Below, in pieces: positions 63,337-64,000 of a stretch of DNA of 64,000 nt (the stretch's first letter is position 1; every line of letters starts with the position of its first letter). The notes beneath the pieces are model-generated. The model was not told the origin of the DNA and made no database searches. It saw only the letters and a program-made list of their open reading frames with translations. Source of the stretch: Bacillota bacterium (GTDB lineage: Bacteria; Bacillota; Clostridia; Acetivibrionales; DTU013); contig JAEZMD010000018.1 of NCBI GenBank assembly GCA_023435745.1, positions 496,001-560,000 on the forward strand, given 5' to 3'. The translations under genes and the position numbers were made by a program.

Positions 63337-64000
63337 ATGAATCTGGATAAATTTACTGATAAGGCGCAGGAGGCTTTGGGGAATGCGCAGGAGATAGCAT
63401 TGCGTATGCAGCATCAGCAGGTGGATGGGGAACATCTTCATATGGCGCTGCTGACACAGGAAGAGGGTTTGATCCCGAGATTAATCAATTTCATGGGAAT
63501 TAATAATGATTTATTGATTAATGATGTTCAAAAGGAACTTGATAAGCAACCCGCGGTATATGGTGCGGCAGCGTCAAACCTATATGCTACGAGGCGGTTG
63601 AATGAGATATTGCTGCACGCCGGGGACGAAGCGGATAAATTCAAGGATGAATACGCCGGCGTTGAACATATATATATTGCATTGCTCAAAGAAAGACACA
63701 CGCCTTCCGAGAATATTTTCAAAAAGCACGGCATAAACCGTGAAAATTTTCTCACCGCATTGGGCAAGGTCAGAAGCAACCAGCGAATTACATCCAAAAA
63801 TCCGGAGGAGACTTATGAGGCGCTGACACGGTTTGGCAGCGATTTGGTGGATTTGGCAAGGAAGGGAAAGCTGGACCCCGTCATCGGGAGAGATTCGGAA
63901 ATAAGGCGTGTAATCAGGATCCTTTCGAGAAGGACGAAGAACAATCCGGTTCTGATCGGGGAACCCGGTGTTGGAAAGACTGCTGTGGTGGAAGGTCTGG
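63337..64000 (+). CDS. clpB: ATP-dependent disaggregase ClpB, N-terminal part
   Basis: Hexameric AAA+ chaperone that rescues aggregated proteins with DnaK/DnaJ. The first 221 residues are present: Clp N-domain repeats (FTDKAQEALGNAQEIAL, QQVDGEHLHMALL; ADKFKDEYAGVEHIYIALL), linker with YEALTRFGSDLVDLARKGKLDPVIGRD, and the NBD1 Walker A GEPGVGKT at the window end. AAGGGAA precedes the ATG. Together with the J-domain gene it should be heat-induced under CtsR. Confidence 0.95.
   Translation, partial: MNLDKFTDKAQEALGNAQEIALRMQHQQVDGEHLHMALLTQEEGLIPRLINFMGINNDLLINDVQKELDKQPAVYGAAASNLYATRRLNEILLHAGDEADKFKDEYAGVEHIYIALLKERHTPSENIFKKHGINRENFLTALGKVRSNQRITSKNPEETYEALTRFGSDLVDLARKGKLDPVIGRDSEIRRVIRILSRRTKNNPVLIGEPGVGKTAVVEGL

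Overview
The window reads as a chromosomal segment of an anaerobic, low-to-mid GC Gram-positive of the class Clostridia (Bacillota). The basis is the gene set and style: strong GGAGG-type ribosome sites, many TTG/GTG starts, a DtxR-type regulator next to feoAB, a single-cluster ferredoxin, YesMN-type two-component genes beside LplABC-type sugar transport, a CtsR-type operator ahead of dnaJ-clpB, and several glycoside phosphorylase/hydrolase loci. No rRNA, tRNA, CRISPR array, integrase or intact transposase was seen. The genus cannot be named from this alone.

Layout. 0-8.9 kb: metal and ion handling (feoB partial, feoA, a divergent DtxR/MntR-like regulator, trkA-trkH), two half-size CHR transporters, a ferredoxin, a DUF4846 protein and exonuclease III. 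8.9-14.1 kb: a repeat-containing spacer without genes, a nuclease-helicase fusion, engB, a hypoxanthine-DNA glycosylase-like gene, a 208-bp foldback element and an SH3-domain exported protein. 14.1-18.8 kb: a beta-mannoside phosphorolysis locus with a fused epimerase-phosphorylase, a second GH130 phosphorylase and a divergent LacI regulator with a clear promoter/operator. 18.9-28.6 kb: envelope genes (YdcF-like, HtrA, a MurA with Asp in place of the catalytic Cys, a MEMO-like protein, and a very large alpha-2-macroglobulin-like protein without a thioester).

28.9-38.6 kb is a markedly AT-rich sugar block (GH3, ABC transporter, binding protein, ROK regulator, SIS isomerase, ROK kinase, MFS carrier) behind a near-consensus promoter. 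38.8-44.8 kb returns to higher GC: cca, fabI, then a possible lipid module (an alpha-oxoamine synthase resembling serine palmitoyltransferase, a divergent SDR reductase and a glycosyltransferase-like protein). 45-55 kb is a second AT-richer sugar block (GH36 alpha-galactosidase, LplB/LplC/LplA-type importer, GNAT, response regulator and histidine kinase), followed by a decayed AraC-type gene. 55.3-62.1 kb holds PspC, a WG-repeat lipoprotein, an HD-domain protein, two uncharacterised proteins and a degenerate PP2C-like/LysM membrane protein. The window ends in a CtsR-boxed dnaJ-like gene and the start of clpB.

The most interesting items are the fused mannobiose epimerase/mannosylglucose phosphorylase, the Asp-for-Cys MurA, the serine palmitoyltransferase-like lipid module, the long foldback element, the structured trkA leader, and the degenerate phosphatase-LysM protein. 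All functions are inferred from sequence read by eye; no database search was run. Where an ATG, GTG or TTG further in has a better ribosome site, the start was moved and this is stated.
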